DNA from: Prevotella sp. P5-108
Lineage (GTDB): Bacteria; Bacteroidota; Bacteroidia; Bacteroidales; Bacteroidaceae
NCBI RefSeq assembly: GCF_002251385.1
Contig: NZ_NPJJ01000038.1
Location: 100,186 to 164,185, forward strand
Length of the DNA: 64,000 nucleotides
Direction of reading: 5' to 3'
This document shows positions 1-9,815 of the stretch, in pieces (the stretch's first letter is position 1; every line of letters starts with the position of its first letter). Made by a program: the position numbers and the translations under genes. The notes beneath the pieces are model-generated. The model saw only the letters and a list, made by a program, of their open reading frames with translations, did no database searches and was not told the origin of the DNA.

Positions 1-331
1 CCTTCACCGCCTGCAGATGGGAAATGTTGCCGTCTGGGTTCTTATTGTATCGCGGCATGGGCTGATGGTCTGTGAGCGCTATAGCGTCCAATCCCTCCTG
101 ATAGGCTTCCCAAACTCGGAAGTAGGGAGCCACTCCACCGTCGCTCTGATGCGTGTGCAGGTGCAGGTCGGCCTTGATGGTGCGGTAACCGAGGATGTCG
201 GGAATGTGGATGGTACCTCGCTCATGCGGATTGAGGTATCCCTGGAACGTGCGGTACTGGATAGTGTCTGTCTGGGCTATGCCCGGCAGTGTGGCAGCCA
301 TCGCGGCAGCCAGCAAAATCATTTTTTTCAT
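1..331 (-). CDS. PHP-domain metal-dependent phosphoesterase-like protein, exported, partial (3' end outside window)
   Basis: The ATG at 329-331 opens a frame that runs off the window edge after about 110 codons. Residues 1-19 form a signal peptide (MKKMILLAAAMAATLPG, then IAQ), so the product is exported. Residues 55-65 read DLHLHTHQSDG and a later segment reads ALTDHQP. These match metal-binding motifs 1 and 2 of the PHP (polymerase and histidinol phosphatase) superfamily, which hydrolyses phosphoesters using a metal cluster. Bacteroidetes have many secreted PHP proteins of unknown substrate, so only the superfamily is called. It is transcribed away from the window and lies downstream of mscL on the same strand, with an 84-nt gap. 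Confidence 0.75.
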   Translation of the reverse strand, partial: MKKMILLAAAMAATLPGIAQTDTIQYRTFQGYLNPHERGTIHIPDILGYRTIKADLHLHTHQSDGGVAPYFRVWEAYQEGLDAIALTDHQPMPRYNKNPDGNISHLQAVK

Positions 332-415
332 GAAATGTAAAAGGTTAAATGAATTATAGGTAAATGGCGGCTCCATCAGTACATGAGCCGTCTATGCCTG
401 TTGGTGGATTAGTGT

Positions 416-841
416 CTATTTTTTATCCTTGAGCAAGTCGCGGATTTCTGTAAGCAGTTTCTCTTCGGCAGAGGGTGCTGGCGGAGTGGCTGGCTTTGCC
501 GGCTCTTCGGCCTTCTTGCGTGCCAGATGGTTGATGCCCTTGACCATCATGAATATACACAGTGCGATGATGACAAAGTCGAAGGTGGTTTGGATGAAGT
601 TGCCATAGTTGATGGTGGCTGGCTCGAGCTGCTCTATGCCCAAGTCCATGGTGGGCAGCGTCACCTTGAGGTCGGAGAAGTTTACGCCGCCTATAAGCCA
701 ACCTATTGGAGGCATAATGATATCATCGACGAGCGAAGATACGATTTTGCCGAATGCGCCGCCGATGATAACACCGACAGCCATATCTACGGCATTTCCC
801 TTGACGGCAAACTCCTTGAATTCGTTGATAAATTTACTCAT
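416..841 (-). CDS. mscL: large-conductance mechanosensitive channel MscL
   Basis: A 141-residue inner-membrane channel that opens under membrane tension to release solutes during hypo-osmotic shock. The N-terminus [23 protein letters not shown] and the following [18 protein letters not shown] are the hallmark amphipathic helix and pore-lining TM1. TM2 is [20 protein letters not shown], followed by a charged tail ending in the [15 protein letters not shown] helix typical of the C-terminal bundle. The frame continues 36 codons upstream to 949, but the family begins at MSKF, so I place the start at 839-841. Length matches the family (about 136-150). No clear promoter is seen in the 5' spacer shared with the divergent gap gene. 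Confidence 0.96.
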   Translation of the reverse strand: MSKFINEFKEFAVKGNAVDMAVGVIIGGAFGKIVSSLVDDIIMPPIGWLIGGVNFSDLKVTLPTMDLGIEQLEPATINYGNFIQTTFDFVIIALCIFMMVKGINHLARKKAEEPAKPATPPAPSAEEKLLTEIRDLLKDKK

Positions 842-1007
842 AATGTTGCTCTTATTATTAATAATGTGTATGATAACACTTGAATTTTGCAAAGTCGAGT
901 TGTCAGTATTGCCCTCCACGGTTCCCAGCCTTATGAAAATCTCGGGCAAGATGCTTTTTTTAATTTATTTAATACTCGTTTCGACTGCAAATATAGGAAA
1001 TAATTTG

Positions 1008-1015
1008 TACCTTTG
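1008..1015 (+). promoter_or_regulatory. candidate -7 element for gap
   Basis: TACCTTTG fits the Bacteroidetes -7 consensus TAnnTTTG. No good TTTG lies 19-21 nt upstream, so the -33 box is weak or absent. The predicted transcript starts near 1022 and gives a leader of about 65 nt before gap. Confidence 0.5.
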
Positions 1016-1073
1016 CGCCTGTAATAAAGAAAATTTGCATCAGAGCAATAAAATATTTACATAACCCTTTTAA

Positions 1074-2099
<1,026 letters not shown>

Positions 2100-2124
2100 T
2101 CGATAATCGTAGACATAAGTACAG

Positions 2125-2154
2125 GCCGTCCAGCATTGCTGGACGGCTTTTTTT
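2125..2154 (+). terminator. intrinsic terminator of gap
   Basis: Perfect 10-bp GC-rich stem (GCCGTCCAGC, loop ATT, GCTGGACGGC) followed by seven T, 26 nt past the gap stop codon. Confidence 0.95.
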
Positions 2155-2208
2155 ATACCCTTGTGCAAGCCCATGGGCATCTCGGTGGTAAAAATCAGGG
2201 CGATTTAT

Positions 2209-2239
2209 TTTGTATTTTTATTGGTTTGCATTACCTTTG
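2209..2239 (+). promoter_or_regulatory. promoter of miaA operon
   Basis: TTTG at 2209-2212 and TACCTTTG at 2232-2239, separated by 19 nt. This is an exact match to the Bacteroidetes primary sigma consensus. The predicted start is near 2246, about 70 nt before miaA. Confidence 0.8.
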
Positions 2240-2314
2240 TAGCAGATAGACAGCCCTTTGGCCTTGATGAGAGGTGTAGTGTAAGCAGGGCGAAGCTGTC
2301 GCAGAAAGAAGCAA

Positions 2315-3247
2315 ATGCAGAAGATGATTACCATATTGGGTCCTACGGCGTCGGGCAAAACCAGTCTGGCTGCCGCCCTTGCCGCGCGTATCGATGCCGA
2401 GATTATCAGTGCCGACTCGCGTCAGGTGTATCGTGGCATGACCATCGGCACGGGCAAAGACCTCGACGACTACCGTCAGGGCGACCGCGTGATACCTTAC
2501 CACCTGATAGATATTTGTGAACCCGGTACCAAGTATAACCTCTTCCAGTATCAGCAGGACTTCCACCTTATTTATAATAATATAGTGGCGCGCGGGGTGC
2601 GTCCTATTCTCTGCGGAGGTACGGGTCTCTATATTGAGAGTGTGCTCAAGGGTTACGCCCTGTCGCCCGTGCCACAAAACCAGGCATTGCGTGATGAGCT
2701 GGCAGACAAGTCGCTCGCCGAACTCACCGAAATGCTTGAAGACCTGAAGCATCGCAACCATTCGGTGATGCACAACCGGACTGATGTGGACACCGCGCAG
2801 CGCGCCATACGCGCCATAGAGATAGAGACCTATAATCTCGAGCACCCCACAGACAACCGCACGCTGCCACCCATAGACTCGGTCATCATCGGAGTGGACA
2901 TCAATCGCGAGGAGCGTCGCCGCAAGATAACGCAGCGTCTCAAGCAGCGCCTCGAAGAGGGTATGGTCGACGAGATACGCCAGTTGCTCGACCGTGGAAT
3001 CGCCCCCGAGAATCTTATCTACTATGGTCTGGAATACAAGTTCGTCACCGAGTATGTCATCGGCAAAACCAGTTACGAGGAGATGTTCCGCCAGCTTGAG
3101 ATAGCCATCCACCAGTTTGCCAAGCGGCAGATGACATGGTTCAGAGGTATGGAGCGCCGCGGCTTTACCATCCACTGGATAGATGCCCTTGACCCCATGG
3201 ACAGCAAGGTGGCACAGATTATGGACATAGCACATATACAGCCCTAA
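2315..3247 (+). CDS. miaA: tRNA dimethylallyltransferase MiaA
   Basis: A 310-residue enzyme that transfers a dimethylallyl group to N6 of adenosine 37 in tRNAs reading codons that begin with U. The P-loop ILGPTASGKTSLA is at residues 7-19 and is followed by the diagnostic ISADSRQVYRGM. GGTGLYIESVLKG and the C-terminal YGLEYKFVTEY and FAKRQMTWFRG segments are also typical. Length is usual. Two in-frame ATGs lie close together (2315 and 2324), and I keep the first. It is co-transcribed with the DAG-kinase-like gene 18 nt downstream, from the promoter at 2209-2239. Confidence 0.95.
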   Translation: MQKMITILGPTASGKTSLAAALAARIDAEIISADSRQVYRGMTIGTGKDLDDYRQGDRVIPYHLIDICEPGTKYNLFQYQQDFHLIYNNIVARGVRPILCGGTGLYIESVLKGYALSPVPQNQALRDELADKSLAELTEMLEDLKHRNHSVMHNRTDVDTAQRAIRAIEIETYNLEHPTDNRTLPPIDSVIIGVDINREERRRKITQRLKQRLEEGMVDEIRQLLDRGIAPENLIYYGLEYKFVTEYVIGKTSYEEMFRQLEIAIHQFAKRQMTWFRGMERRGFTIHWIDALDPMDSKVAQIMDIAHIQP

Positions 3248-3265
3248 TATAAATAATGTAGAGAA

Positions 3266-4198
3266 ATGGCAGTTAACGAAAACAAATGGGGAGTCATCTA
3301 TTGCCCCAAACACACTTTCCGCAACAAGTCGCGATGGGATGTCATCGAGCGTGTGTTGCGTGCCCATCGCATAGACTATGACTACGTGCACAGCGAGAGT
3401 GCAGGTAGCGTGGACATATTGGTCAAGATGATGGTCAACAACGGTTACCGCACTATCATCATCGCCGGTGGCGACTCTGCCCTCAACGATGCCGTCAACA
3501 GCCTGATGCAGTTTGACGCCGAGGTGCGCCAGCGCGTCTCTCTCGGTGTTATTCCCAATGGTACGATGAATGACTTTGCCCATTACTGGGGTTTCCGTGA
3601 GGGCGAGGTTGAGCAGACTGTCGACTGGCTCTGTCAGCGCCGCGTGCGCCGGATTGACGTTGGCCGCATCAACTATCGCAACCGGCATGGCGAGGCTTGT
3701 CACCGCTACTTCCTCAACTGCGTCAACGTGGGACTTATTGCCGCCATCATGAATATGCGCAGTCAGACGCGCCAACTCTTGGGTTCGCGCACCCTGTCAT
3801 TCATCTTCTCCTTTATCCTCATGATATTCCAGCGTCTGGAGTACAAGATGCGTCTGCGTATCAATGATGACAAGATAGAACGCAAGGTGATGACGGTGTG
3901 TGTGGGCAATGCCCTTGGCTACGGACAGACTCCCAACGCCGTGCCCTACAATGGCCTGCTCGATGTGTCGGTGGTCTATCATCCCGAGATTACCCAACTC
4001 TTTGATGGATGGTATCTCTTCCTGCGCGGCAAGTTCCTCAACTCGCGCAGCGTTCATCCCTACCGCACGCGCGAGGTAACTTTCGACGAGATATCCCAGT
4101 CGCTGGTTAGCGTCGATGGCCGTCTGATGAACAGTCCCATGGCTCCCCTCAAGGTGAGGGTAGAGCAGGAGGTCATCAACTTTCTCATCCCCGAGTAG
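3266..4198 (+). CDS. diacylglycerol/lipid kinase family protein
   Basis: A 310-residue protein with the DAGK catalytic fold. A nucleotide-binding GGDSALNDAVNSLM segment at about residues 69-82 corresponds to the family GGDGTxNE/D motif, here with Ser replacing the usual Gly-Thr. GVIPNGTMNDFA follows at about 94-105, matching the family GTxNDxA motif. The C-terminal half has the usual beta-sandwich pattern ending in a predicted substrate segment (VSVDGRLMNSPM). Relatives phosphorylate diacylglycerol, sphingosine-like or undecaprenol lipids, and the substrate cannot be read here. It sits 18 nt after miaA in the same transcript and is followed by a terminator hairpin. Confidence 0.85.
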   Translation: MAVNENKWGVIYCPKHTFRNKSRWDVIERVLRAHRIDYDYVHSESAGSVDILVKMMVNNGYRTIIIAGGDSALNDAVNSLMQFDAEVRQRVSLGVIPNGTMNDFAHYWGFREGEVEQTVDWLCQRRVRRIDVGRINYRNRHGEACHRYFLNCVNVGLIAAIMNMRSQTRQLLGSRTLSFIFSFILMIFQRLEYKMRLRINDDKIERKVMTVCVGNALGYGQTPNAVPYNGLLDVSVVYHPEITQLFDGWYLFLRGKFLNSRSVHPYRTREVTFDEISQSLVSVDGRLMNSPMAPLKVRVEQEVINFLIPE

Positions 4199-4226
4199 GC
4201 GATAACTCCCACACTCAGAATAACGC

Positions 4227-4265
4227 AAAGGCATGCCCTATATATAATAGGTGGCATGCCTTTGT
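4227..4265 (+). terminator. intrinsic terminator after the miaA/DAG-kinase operon
   Basis: 11-bp stem AAAGGCATGCC / GGCATGCCTTT with a 15-nt AT-rich loop. The U-tract is short (TTTGTT), so efficiency may be moderate. Confidence 0.7.
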
Positions 4266-4361
4266 TGGTATATTTCATCGGCGGAAATGACATCAACTCT
4301 CGGGCGGTTATCTATAATACTGCCGAATTTATTGTTTTTTTTGCAAATAGTTTATGAAAAA

Positions 4362-4393
4362 TTTGCTTATCTGCATGGAATGTAGTATTTTTG
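4362..4393 (+). promoter_or_regulatory. promoter of the glycogen operon
   Basis: TTTG at 4362-4365 and TATTTTTG at 4386-4393, spaced by 20 nt. The predicted start is near 4400, giving a leader of about 66 nt. Confidence 0.8.
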
Positions 4394-4466
4394 AATGAGC
4401 ATAAGCGAGCGCTCGTCGCTTGCTTCTAAAAACGAACAACTATTAATTAAATCTTGACATAAGTTT

Positions 4467-6410
4467 ATGAGTTATCTTAAGTTTGAGAAAACTCTTATGA
4501 CTAACCTCGAAGAGTCGTTGCCAAAGGAGTTGCTACGCACCAACCGCTCGGGAGCCTACTCGTGTTCCACCGTGGTAGAGTGTAACACTCGCAAGTATCA
4601 TGGACTGCTTGTCGTGCCCGTTCCCGAGCTCGACGACGAGAACCATGTACTGCTTTCGTCGCTCGACGTGACAGTGATACAGCATGGAGCCAAGTTCAAC
4701 CTGGGTCTCCATAAGTATCAGGGCAACAACTTCAGTCCCAAGGGTCATAAGTATATTCGTGAGTTTGATTGTGACAAAGTACCCACCACGCTGTATCGCG
4801 TCGGTGGCGTAATCCTTAAGCGCGAAGTGGTGTTCCAGCATTATGAGGACCGCATCCTTATCCGCTACACGCTGGTAGATGCCCACTCTGCCACCACGCT
4901 GCGTTTCCGTCCGTTCCTGGCTTTCCGCAGTGTGCGCCAGTTTACCCATGAGAATTCGGTGGCTTCGCGCGAGTATTTTCAGGTAGACAATGGCATCAAG
5001 ACCTGTATGTATGCCGGCTACCCCGACCTCTATATGCAGTTCTCCAAGAAGAACGAGTTTCACTTCGTTCCCGACTGGTACCGCGGAGTCGAATATCCCA
5101 AGGAGCAGGAGCGTGGCTACGCTTCCAATGAGGACCTCTACGTGCCCGGATATTTCGAGATGAACATCAAGAAGGGCGAGAGCATCGTCTTTGCCGCTTC
5201 CACATCGCAGAGCAAGACCTCCGGTCTGAAGCGGTTGTTCGATGCCGAAGTCGAAGAGCGCACCCCACGCGACAACTTCTTCCACTGTCTCGTCAATGCC
5301 GCCCACCAGTTCCATATCCATGAGAAGAACGACGACCGATATATCCTTGCCGGTTATCCTTGGTTCAAGAGCCGCGCCCGCGATACGTTCATCGCACTGC
5401 CTGGTCTCACTCTCTCCATCGAGGAAGACGAGTACTTCGACCTGGTGATGAAGACTGCCGAGGTGGCGCTGCGCGAGTTTATGGAAGGCAAGCCCATCAC
5501 CAAGCATATCTATGAGATAGAGCAACCCGATGTGCCCCTCTGGGCTATCTGGGCCATCCAGCAGTACGCCAAGGAGTGTGGCCGCGAGAAGTGTGCCAAG
5601 AAGTATGGCGCCCTTGTCATCGATATTCTCAAGTATATCGAGAGCGACGGCCATCCTAACCTCAAGCTCCACGACAACGGCTTGCTCTATGCGCAGAGTT
5701 CGCATGGCGAGGCCATCACCTGGATGAACTCCGTGGCCAACGGCCGTCTCGTTGTTCCCCGTACAGGCTACATCGTCGAGTTCAACGCCCTGTGGTACAA
5801 TGCGCTGCTCTTCGGTGCCTCTCTTCTCGATGAGGGCAATGCCGTGCGCGAACACCTTCAGGCTGTTGCCGCCAATGCCAAGCAGTCATTCCTCGATACA
5901 TTCCTCAATGAGTATGGCTATCTCTACGACTATGTCGATGGCTATATGGTCGATTGGAGTGTGCGTCCTAACATGATTTTCCCCGTAGCTTTTGACTATT
6001 CGCCCCTCAATCAGGAGCAGAAGAAGAGCGTGCTTGACATCTGTACCCGTGAACTGCTCACGCCAAAGGGTCTGCGTACGCTTTCGCCCAAGAGTGGTGG
6101 CTACAACCCCATGTATGTAGGTCCTCAGTCACAGCGCGACTATGCTTACCACCAGGGTACGGCATGGCCTTGGCTCGGCGGCTTCTATATGGAGGCTTGT
6201 CTGCGCCTCTATAGGCGCACCCGTCTGAGCTTCATCGAGCGCCAGATGGTGGGCTACGAAGACGAAATGTCCAACCATTGCATCGGAACTATCCCCGAGC
6301 TCTTCGATGGCAACCCGCCATTCCAGGGCAGAGGCGCTATCTCGTTTGCCATGAACGTGGCAGAGATTCTCAGGGCAATGGAGTTGCTGGAAAAGTATTC
6401 ATATAAATAA
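4467..6410 (+). CDS. glycogen debranching enzyme (amylo-alpha-1,6-glucosidase, archaeal/bacterial GDE type)
   Basis: A 647-residue cytoplasmic enzyme expected to remove alpha-1,6 branches from glycogen. The N-terminal GDE_N-type domain (about 1-230) includes TNRSGAYSCSTVVECNTRKYHGLLV, the family signature near the start. The C-terminal (alpha/alpha)6 barrel (about 265-645) includes AGYPWFKSRARDTFIALPGL with the conserved RDT acid region, and later YHQGTAWPWLGGF. Length matches the single-function GDE family of Bacteroidetes, not the bifunctional eukaryotic enzyme. It is the first gene of an operon with the glycosyltransferase (14 nt apart) and the GH57 protein. The three together point to intracellular glycogen turnover. 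Confidence 0.92.
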   Translation: MSYLKFEKTLMTNLEESLPKELLRTNRSGAYSCSTVVECNTRKYHGLLVVPVPELDDENHVLLSSLDVTVIQHGAKFNLGLHKYQGNNFSPKGHKYIREFDCDKVPTTLYRVGGVILKREVVFQHYEDRILIRYTLVDAHSATTLRFRPFLAFRSVRQFTHENSVASREYFQVDNGIKTCMYAGYPDLYMQFSKKNEFHFVPDWYRGVEYPKEQERGYASNEDLYVPGYFEMNIKKGESIVFAASTSQSKTSGLKRLFDAEVEERTPRDNFFHCLVNAAHQFHIHEKNDDRYILAGYPWFKSRARDTFIALPGLTLSIEEDEYFDLVMKTAEVALREFMEGKPITKHIYEIEQPDVPLWAIWAIQQYAKECGREKCAKKYGALVIDILKYIESDGHPNLKLHDNGLLYAQSSHGEAITWMNSVANGRLVVPRTGYIVEFNALWYNALLFGASLLDEGNAVREHLQAVAANAKQSFLDTFLNEYGYLYDYVDGYMVDWSVRPNMIFPVAFDYSPLNQEQKKSVLDICTRELLTPKGLRTLSPKSGGYNPMYVGPQSQRDYAYHQGTAWPWLGGFYMEACLRLYRRTRLSFIERQMVGYEDEMSNHCIGTIPELFDGNPPFQGRGAISFAMNVAEILRAMELLEKYSYK

Positions 6411-6424
6411 TAGGAGGACCGCAA

Positions 6425-7696
6425 ATGAAAGTTTTAATGTTTGGTTGGGAGTATCCTCCTCATGTATATGGTGGACTGGCTACCGCCAACTATGGTATAT
6501 CTCAAGGTCTGCACGCCCAGGGTGATATAGAGACGATACTCTGTCTGCCCAAACCATGGGGCGATGAAGACCGCAGCGCCGCCAATATCGTGGCGATGAA
6601 CTGTGTGCCTATCGCCTGGCGCGATGTCGATTACGACTATGTGAAGAACAAGGTGGGTAACATTATGGACCCCGACCTCTACTTCCGCCTGCGCGACCAC
6701 ATCTATTCTGATTTCAATTATATGCACGTCAATGACCTCGGTGCGATGGAGTTTGCCGGTGGATATCCCTCCAATCTCCATCAGGAAATCAATAACTATT
6801 CGATTATCGCTGGAGTCGTTGCCCGCACGTTCGATTACGACATCATCCATGCCCACGACTGGCTTACCTATCCCGCCGGCATCCATGCCAAGAAGGTTTC
6901 GGGCAAGCCACTGTGCATCCATGTCCATGCCACCGACTTCGACCGTAGCCGTGGCAAGGTCAACCCTACAGTCTTCTCGATAGAGAAAGACGGTATGGAC
7001 AACGCCGACTGCATCATGTGCGTATCTGAGCTTACCCGCCAGACCGTCATCAACCAGTATCATCAGGACCCCCGCAAGTGCTTCACCGTGCACAACGCTG
7101 TGTATCCCCTGCGTCAGGAGCTGGCCGATATTCCTCGTCCCGACCACACCGGAAAGGAGAAGGTAGTGACATTCCTTGGCCGCATCACCATGCAGAAGGG
7201 ACCTGAGTATTTTGTTGAAGCCGCCAACCTCGTGCTCCACCGCACCCGCAACGTGCGTTTCTGCATGGCCGGTTCGGGCGATATGATGGACCAGATGATT
7301 TACCTCGCCGCCGAGCGCGGCATCGCCGACCGTTTCCACTTCCCTGGCTTCATGCGCGGCAAGCAGGTCTATGAGTGTCTCAAGGACTCTGATGTCTACG
7401 TGATGCCTTCAGTGAGCGAGCCTTTCGGTATCTCTCCGCTCGAGGCGATGCAGTGTGGCACTCCTTCTATCATCAGTAAGCAGAGCGGTTGTGCCGAGAT
7501 ACTCAACAACTGTATCAAGGTAGACTACTGGGACATCCACGCCATGGCCGACGCCATCTACTCCATCTGCCACAACGAGAGCCTCTTCCATTATCTGCAG
7601 ACCGAAGGCAAGAACGAGGTCGACCAGATTACTTGGGAGAAGGTAGGCGCATGGATACGAGAACTATATGAGCGCACGCTCAATGGCAATAACTAA
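6425..7696 (+). CDS. GT4-family glycosyltransferase, probable glycogen/starch synthase
   Basis: A 423-residue GT-B fold glycosyltransferase. The N-terminus KVLMFGWEYPPHVYGGLATAN is the donor-side glycine loop shared by glycogen synthases and GT4 enzymes. HAHDWLTYPAGIHAKK and HVHATDFDRSRG mark the acceptor side. The C-terminal nucleotide-sugar domain carries TFLGRITMQKGPEYFVEAA and the E-x7-E motif in SEPFGISPLEAMQCGTP. In Bacteroidetes this gene sits between GDE and GH57 genes and is annotated as glycogen synthase. The function here is inferred from that context. It is translated 14 nt after GDE and 19 nt before GH57. Confidence 0.85.
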   Translation: MKVLMFGWEYPPHVYGGLATANYGISQGLHAQGDIETILCLPKPWGDEDRSAANIVAMNCVPIAWRDVDYDYVKNKVGNIMDPDLYFRLRDHIYSDFNYMHVNDLGAMEFAGGYPSNLHQEINNYSIIAGVVARTFDYDIIHAHDWLTYPAGIHAKKVSGKPLCIHVHATDFDRSRGKVNPTVFSIEKDGMDNADCIMCVSELTRQTVINQYHQDPRKCFTVHNAVYPLRQELADIPRPDHTGKEKVVTFLGRITMQKGPEYFVEAANLVLHRTRNVRFCMAGSGDMMDQMIYLAAERGIADRFHFPGFMRGKQVYECLKDSDVYVMPSVSEPFGISPLEAMQCGTPSIISKQSGCAEILNNCIKVDYWDIHAMADAIYSICHNESLFHYLQTEGKNEVDQITWEKVGAWIRELYERTLNGNN

Positions 7697-7715
7697 CAAC
7701 TAACAAACAACGATT

Positions 7716-9158
7716 ATGAAGACAATTTGTTTATATTTCGAAATACATCAGATTACGCATCTTAAGAGATACCGCTTCTTTGATATCGGTACCGACCATT
7801 ATTACTATGATGACTACGAGAACGAGCGCGATATCACCGATATCGCCGAGCGTAGCTACATGCCCGCCCTCAATGCCCTTGGCGAAATGATTAAGGAGCA
7901 TGGCAAGGCCTTCAAGGTAGCCTTCTCGCTCTCGGGCGTAGGTATCGAGCAGCTGGAGATGCACGCGCCCCAGGTGCTGGCCAAGCTGCAGGAGCTCAAT
8001 GACACCGGCTGCGTGGAGTTCCTCGCCGAGCCTTATTCTCATGGCCTCTCATCACTGGCCAATGAGGAGAGCTTCATCACCGATGTCAAGAAGCAGGTGG
8101 AGAAAATCAAGGAGTACTTCAACCAGTCTCCCAAGGTGCTGCGCAATTCCGGCCTCATCTATAGCGATGACATCGGTATGCAGGCAGCCAACATGGGCTT
8201 CAAGGGCATGCTCACCGAGGGTGCCAAGCATGTGTTGGGATGGAAATCTCCCCACTACATCTACCACTGTGCCCTCAACCCCAAGCTCAAGTTGCTCTTG
8301 CGCGACGTCAACCTTAGCGACGACATCTCTCTGCGTTTCAACAACAGCGACTGGGAGGGCTACCCACTCTTCGCCGACAACTATATCCGCAAGATAGCCG
8401 AGTGTCCCGAGGAAGAGCAGTTCTATGGCATCTTCATGAACCTCTCTGCCATCGGCGTGGCCCAGCCTCTGTCGAGCAACATCCTCGAGTTCTTCAAGGC
8501 ATTGCCCGCCTGCGCCAAGGCACAGGGCATCACCTTCTCCACTCCTTCAGAGGTGTGCGCCAAGATGAAGTCTGTGGGCCAGCTCGATGTTCCTGATACT
8601 CTCTCTTGGATGGACGAGGAGCGCGATGTGTCTTGCTGGCTGGGTAACCCCATGCAGCGCGAGGCTTTCAACAAGCTCTACAGCGTAGCCGACCGCGTGC
8701 GCATCGCCAACGACCCACGTATCAACCAGGACTGGGACTATCTGCAGGCTACCAATAACTTCTACTTCATCTCCACCAAACCTTCGGGAGTGGCAGTGGA
8801 TAGAGGTATCTATGCCAGCGCCTTCGATGCGTTCACCAACTATATGAACATCCTCGGCGACTTCATCAACCGTGTCAACAACCTTTATCCTGAGGACATC
8901 GACAATGAGGAACTCGAGTCGCTGCTTACCACTATTCGCAACCAGGGCGACGAGATAGAGCTCAAGGATAAGGAGATAGTACGTCTGCAGGCAAAGATTG
9001 AAAAGATTGAGGCTGCCAGCGAGAAGCTGCGTGAGCAGGTTGAGGCCAAGACCGCCAAGAAGGCTGCTCCCAAGGCCAAAGCTGCTGCCAAACCTAAGGC
9101 TGCCGCCAAGCCCAAGGCTGTGAAGGCCAAGGAAGAGAAGCCTAAGGCAGAAAAGTAA
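7716..9158 (+). CDS. GH57 family glycoside hydrolase (alpha-amylase/4-alpha-glucanotransferase type)
   Basis: A 480-residue enzyme for alpha-glucan remodelling. The GH57 start is present (ICLYFEIHQITHLKRYRFFDIG), as is the conserved motif around the nucleophile glutamate (VEFLAEPYSHGLSSL, about residues 103-117). The NSGLIYSDDIG and DWEGYPLFADNY segments also fit the family. After the catalytic domain (about 1-385), residues 400-440 form a coiled coil (IRNQGDEIELKDKEIVRLQ onward). The last 40 residues are a low-complexity Lys/Ala/Pro tail of repeated KAA and KPKA units. That tail is not part of the fold and might anchor the enzyme to an acidic partner or to glycogen. Third gene of the glycogen operon; there is no signal peptide, so it is cytoplasmic. 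Confidence 0.9.
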   Translation: MKTICLYFEIHQITHLKRYRFFDIGTDHYYYDDYENERDITDIAERSYMPALNALGEMIKEHGKAFKVAFSLSGVGIEQLEMHAPQVLAKLQELNDTGCVEFLAEPYSHGLSSLANEESFITDVKKQVEKIKEYFNQSPKVLRNSGLIYSDDIGMQAANMGFKGMLTEGAKHVLGWKSPHYIYHCALNPKLKLLLRDVNLSDDISLRFNNSDWEGYPLFADNYIRKIAECPEEEQFYGIFMNLSAIGVAQPLSSNILEFFKALPACAKAQGITFSTPSEVCAKMKSVGQLDVPDTLSWMDEERDVSCWLGNPMQREAFNKLYSVADRVRIANDPRINQDWDYLQATNNFYFISTKPSGVAVDRGIYASAFDAFTNYMNILGDFINRVNNLYPEDIDNEELESLLTTIRNQGDEIELKDKEIVRLQAKIEKIEAASEKLREQVEAKTAKKAAPKAKAAAKPKAAAKPKAVKAKEEKPKAEK

Positions 9159-9777
9159 ACCAAGCCAAGACCCTCGACCGCAGATAGCGGCAATAGAGGA
9201 CCAACGGGTACCCTCATAAGTTAAGTGTGACGCACCTTGTGCGTCTGCCACAGAGCGCGAACCATCGTTCCCTCTATGCCAGACACATCAGGGTGCGTTT
9301 TTTGTATATCCCTTGCCACGCCTTGTTTCTTCGCTAATGCCGCGGGAGACTTGGTGGTGAAACTTGCCAGTAAAAAGGTAGGAACAGTCATCAATAGGGT
9401 AGAGGCAATGTAAAGCAGAATGGTAAAGGGTTGGAGTACTGTGAAGCCAACCAGTAAGCGGACGATATTGATGTAAAGCAAACCAGTAAAAGCCAAGTCT
9501 TGCCATTTTCATGTTATCGGCAGAGATTGTGATAATTACGTTTGTCCTTGATTTATACCATCTTTAGTCATGCCCTGATACACTCTGCTGGTTCGTATCG
9601 TATGTTACGAGCGTACGTGCCTTATGTTACGAGCGCTCGTAACAATTGATACGAGTGTTCGTGCCTTTTGATACGTGCCGGCAGAGTTGCTGGCGGGTGT
9701 ACTACAGATAGTCGCGCAAGTCGTATAGATGGTTTGCGACTAAATAACAAATAATTTGAAAGATTTCTGTTAAAACA
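9159..9777. other. spacer after the glycogen operon, with loose and strict periodic repeats
   Basis: No convincing gene. 9229-9245 can form a short hairpin (GACGCAC/GTGCGTC), and a later GGTGCGTTTTTT at 9294-9305 could pair with the same GCACC, so a leaky terminator for the operon is possible. Around 9360-9500 the words CCAGTAA and TAAAGCA recur at loosely regular distances. A strict 22-bp array follows at 9604-9691. The open frames on the minus strand here have no recognisable product. Confidence 0.5.
9604..9691. repeat. four-unit 22-bp degenerate direct repeat with an embedded 18-bp palindrome
   Basis: The anchors GTTACGAGCG (9604), GTTACGAGCG (9626), GATACGAGTG (9648) and GATACGTGCC (9670) are spaced exactly 22 bp. 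Unit 2 is a perfect palindrome, GTTACGAGCGCTCGTAAC (9626-9643). A related array with the word TACGTGC and the same period lies at 57718-57783. Confidence 0.85.
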
Positions 9778-9809
9778 TTTGGGGAAGTCAAATATATATC
9801 CTATTTTTG
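9778..9809 (+). promoter_or_regulatory. promoter of a candidate small RNA
   Basis: TTTG at 9778-9781 and TATTTTTG at 9802-9809 with 20-nt spacing, an exact consensus match. The next gene is more than 200 nt away, and a terminator hairpin ends 75 nt downstream. Confidence 0.7.
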
Positions 9810-9815
9810 CCATTA

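Noticed and set aside
9221..9512. Minus-strand frames of 74-91 residues with a hydrophobic start
   Set aside because: They overlap each other in two frames, include repeat-derived words (CCAGTAA), have no recognisable domain and sit in a repeat-bearing spacer.
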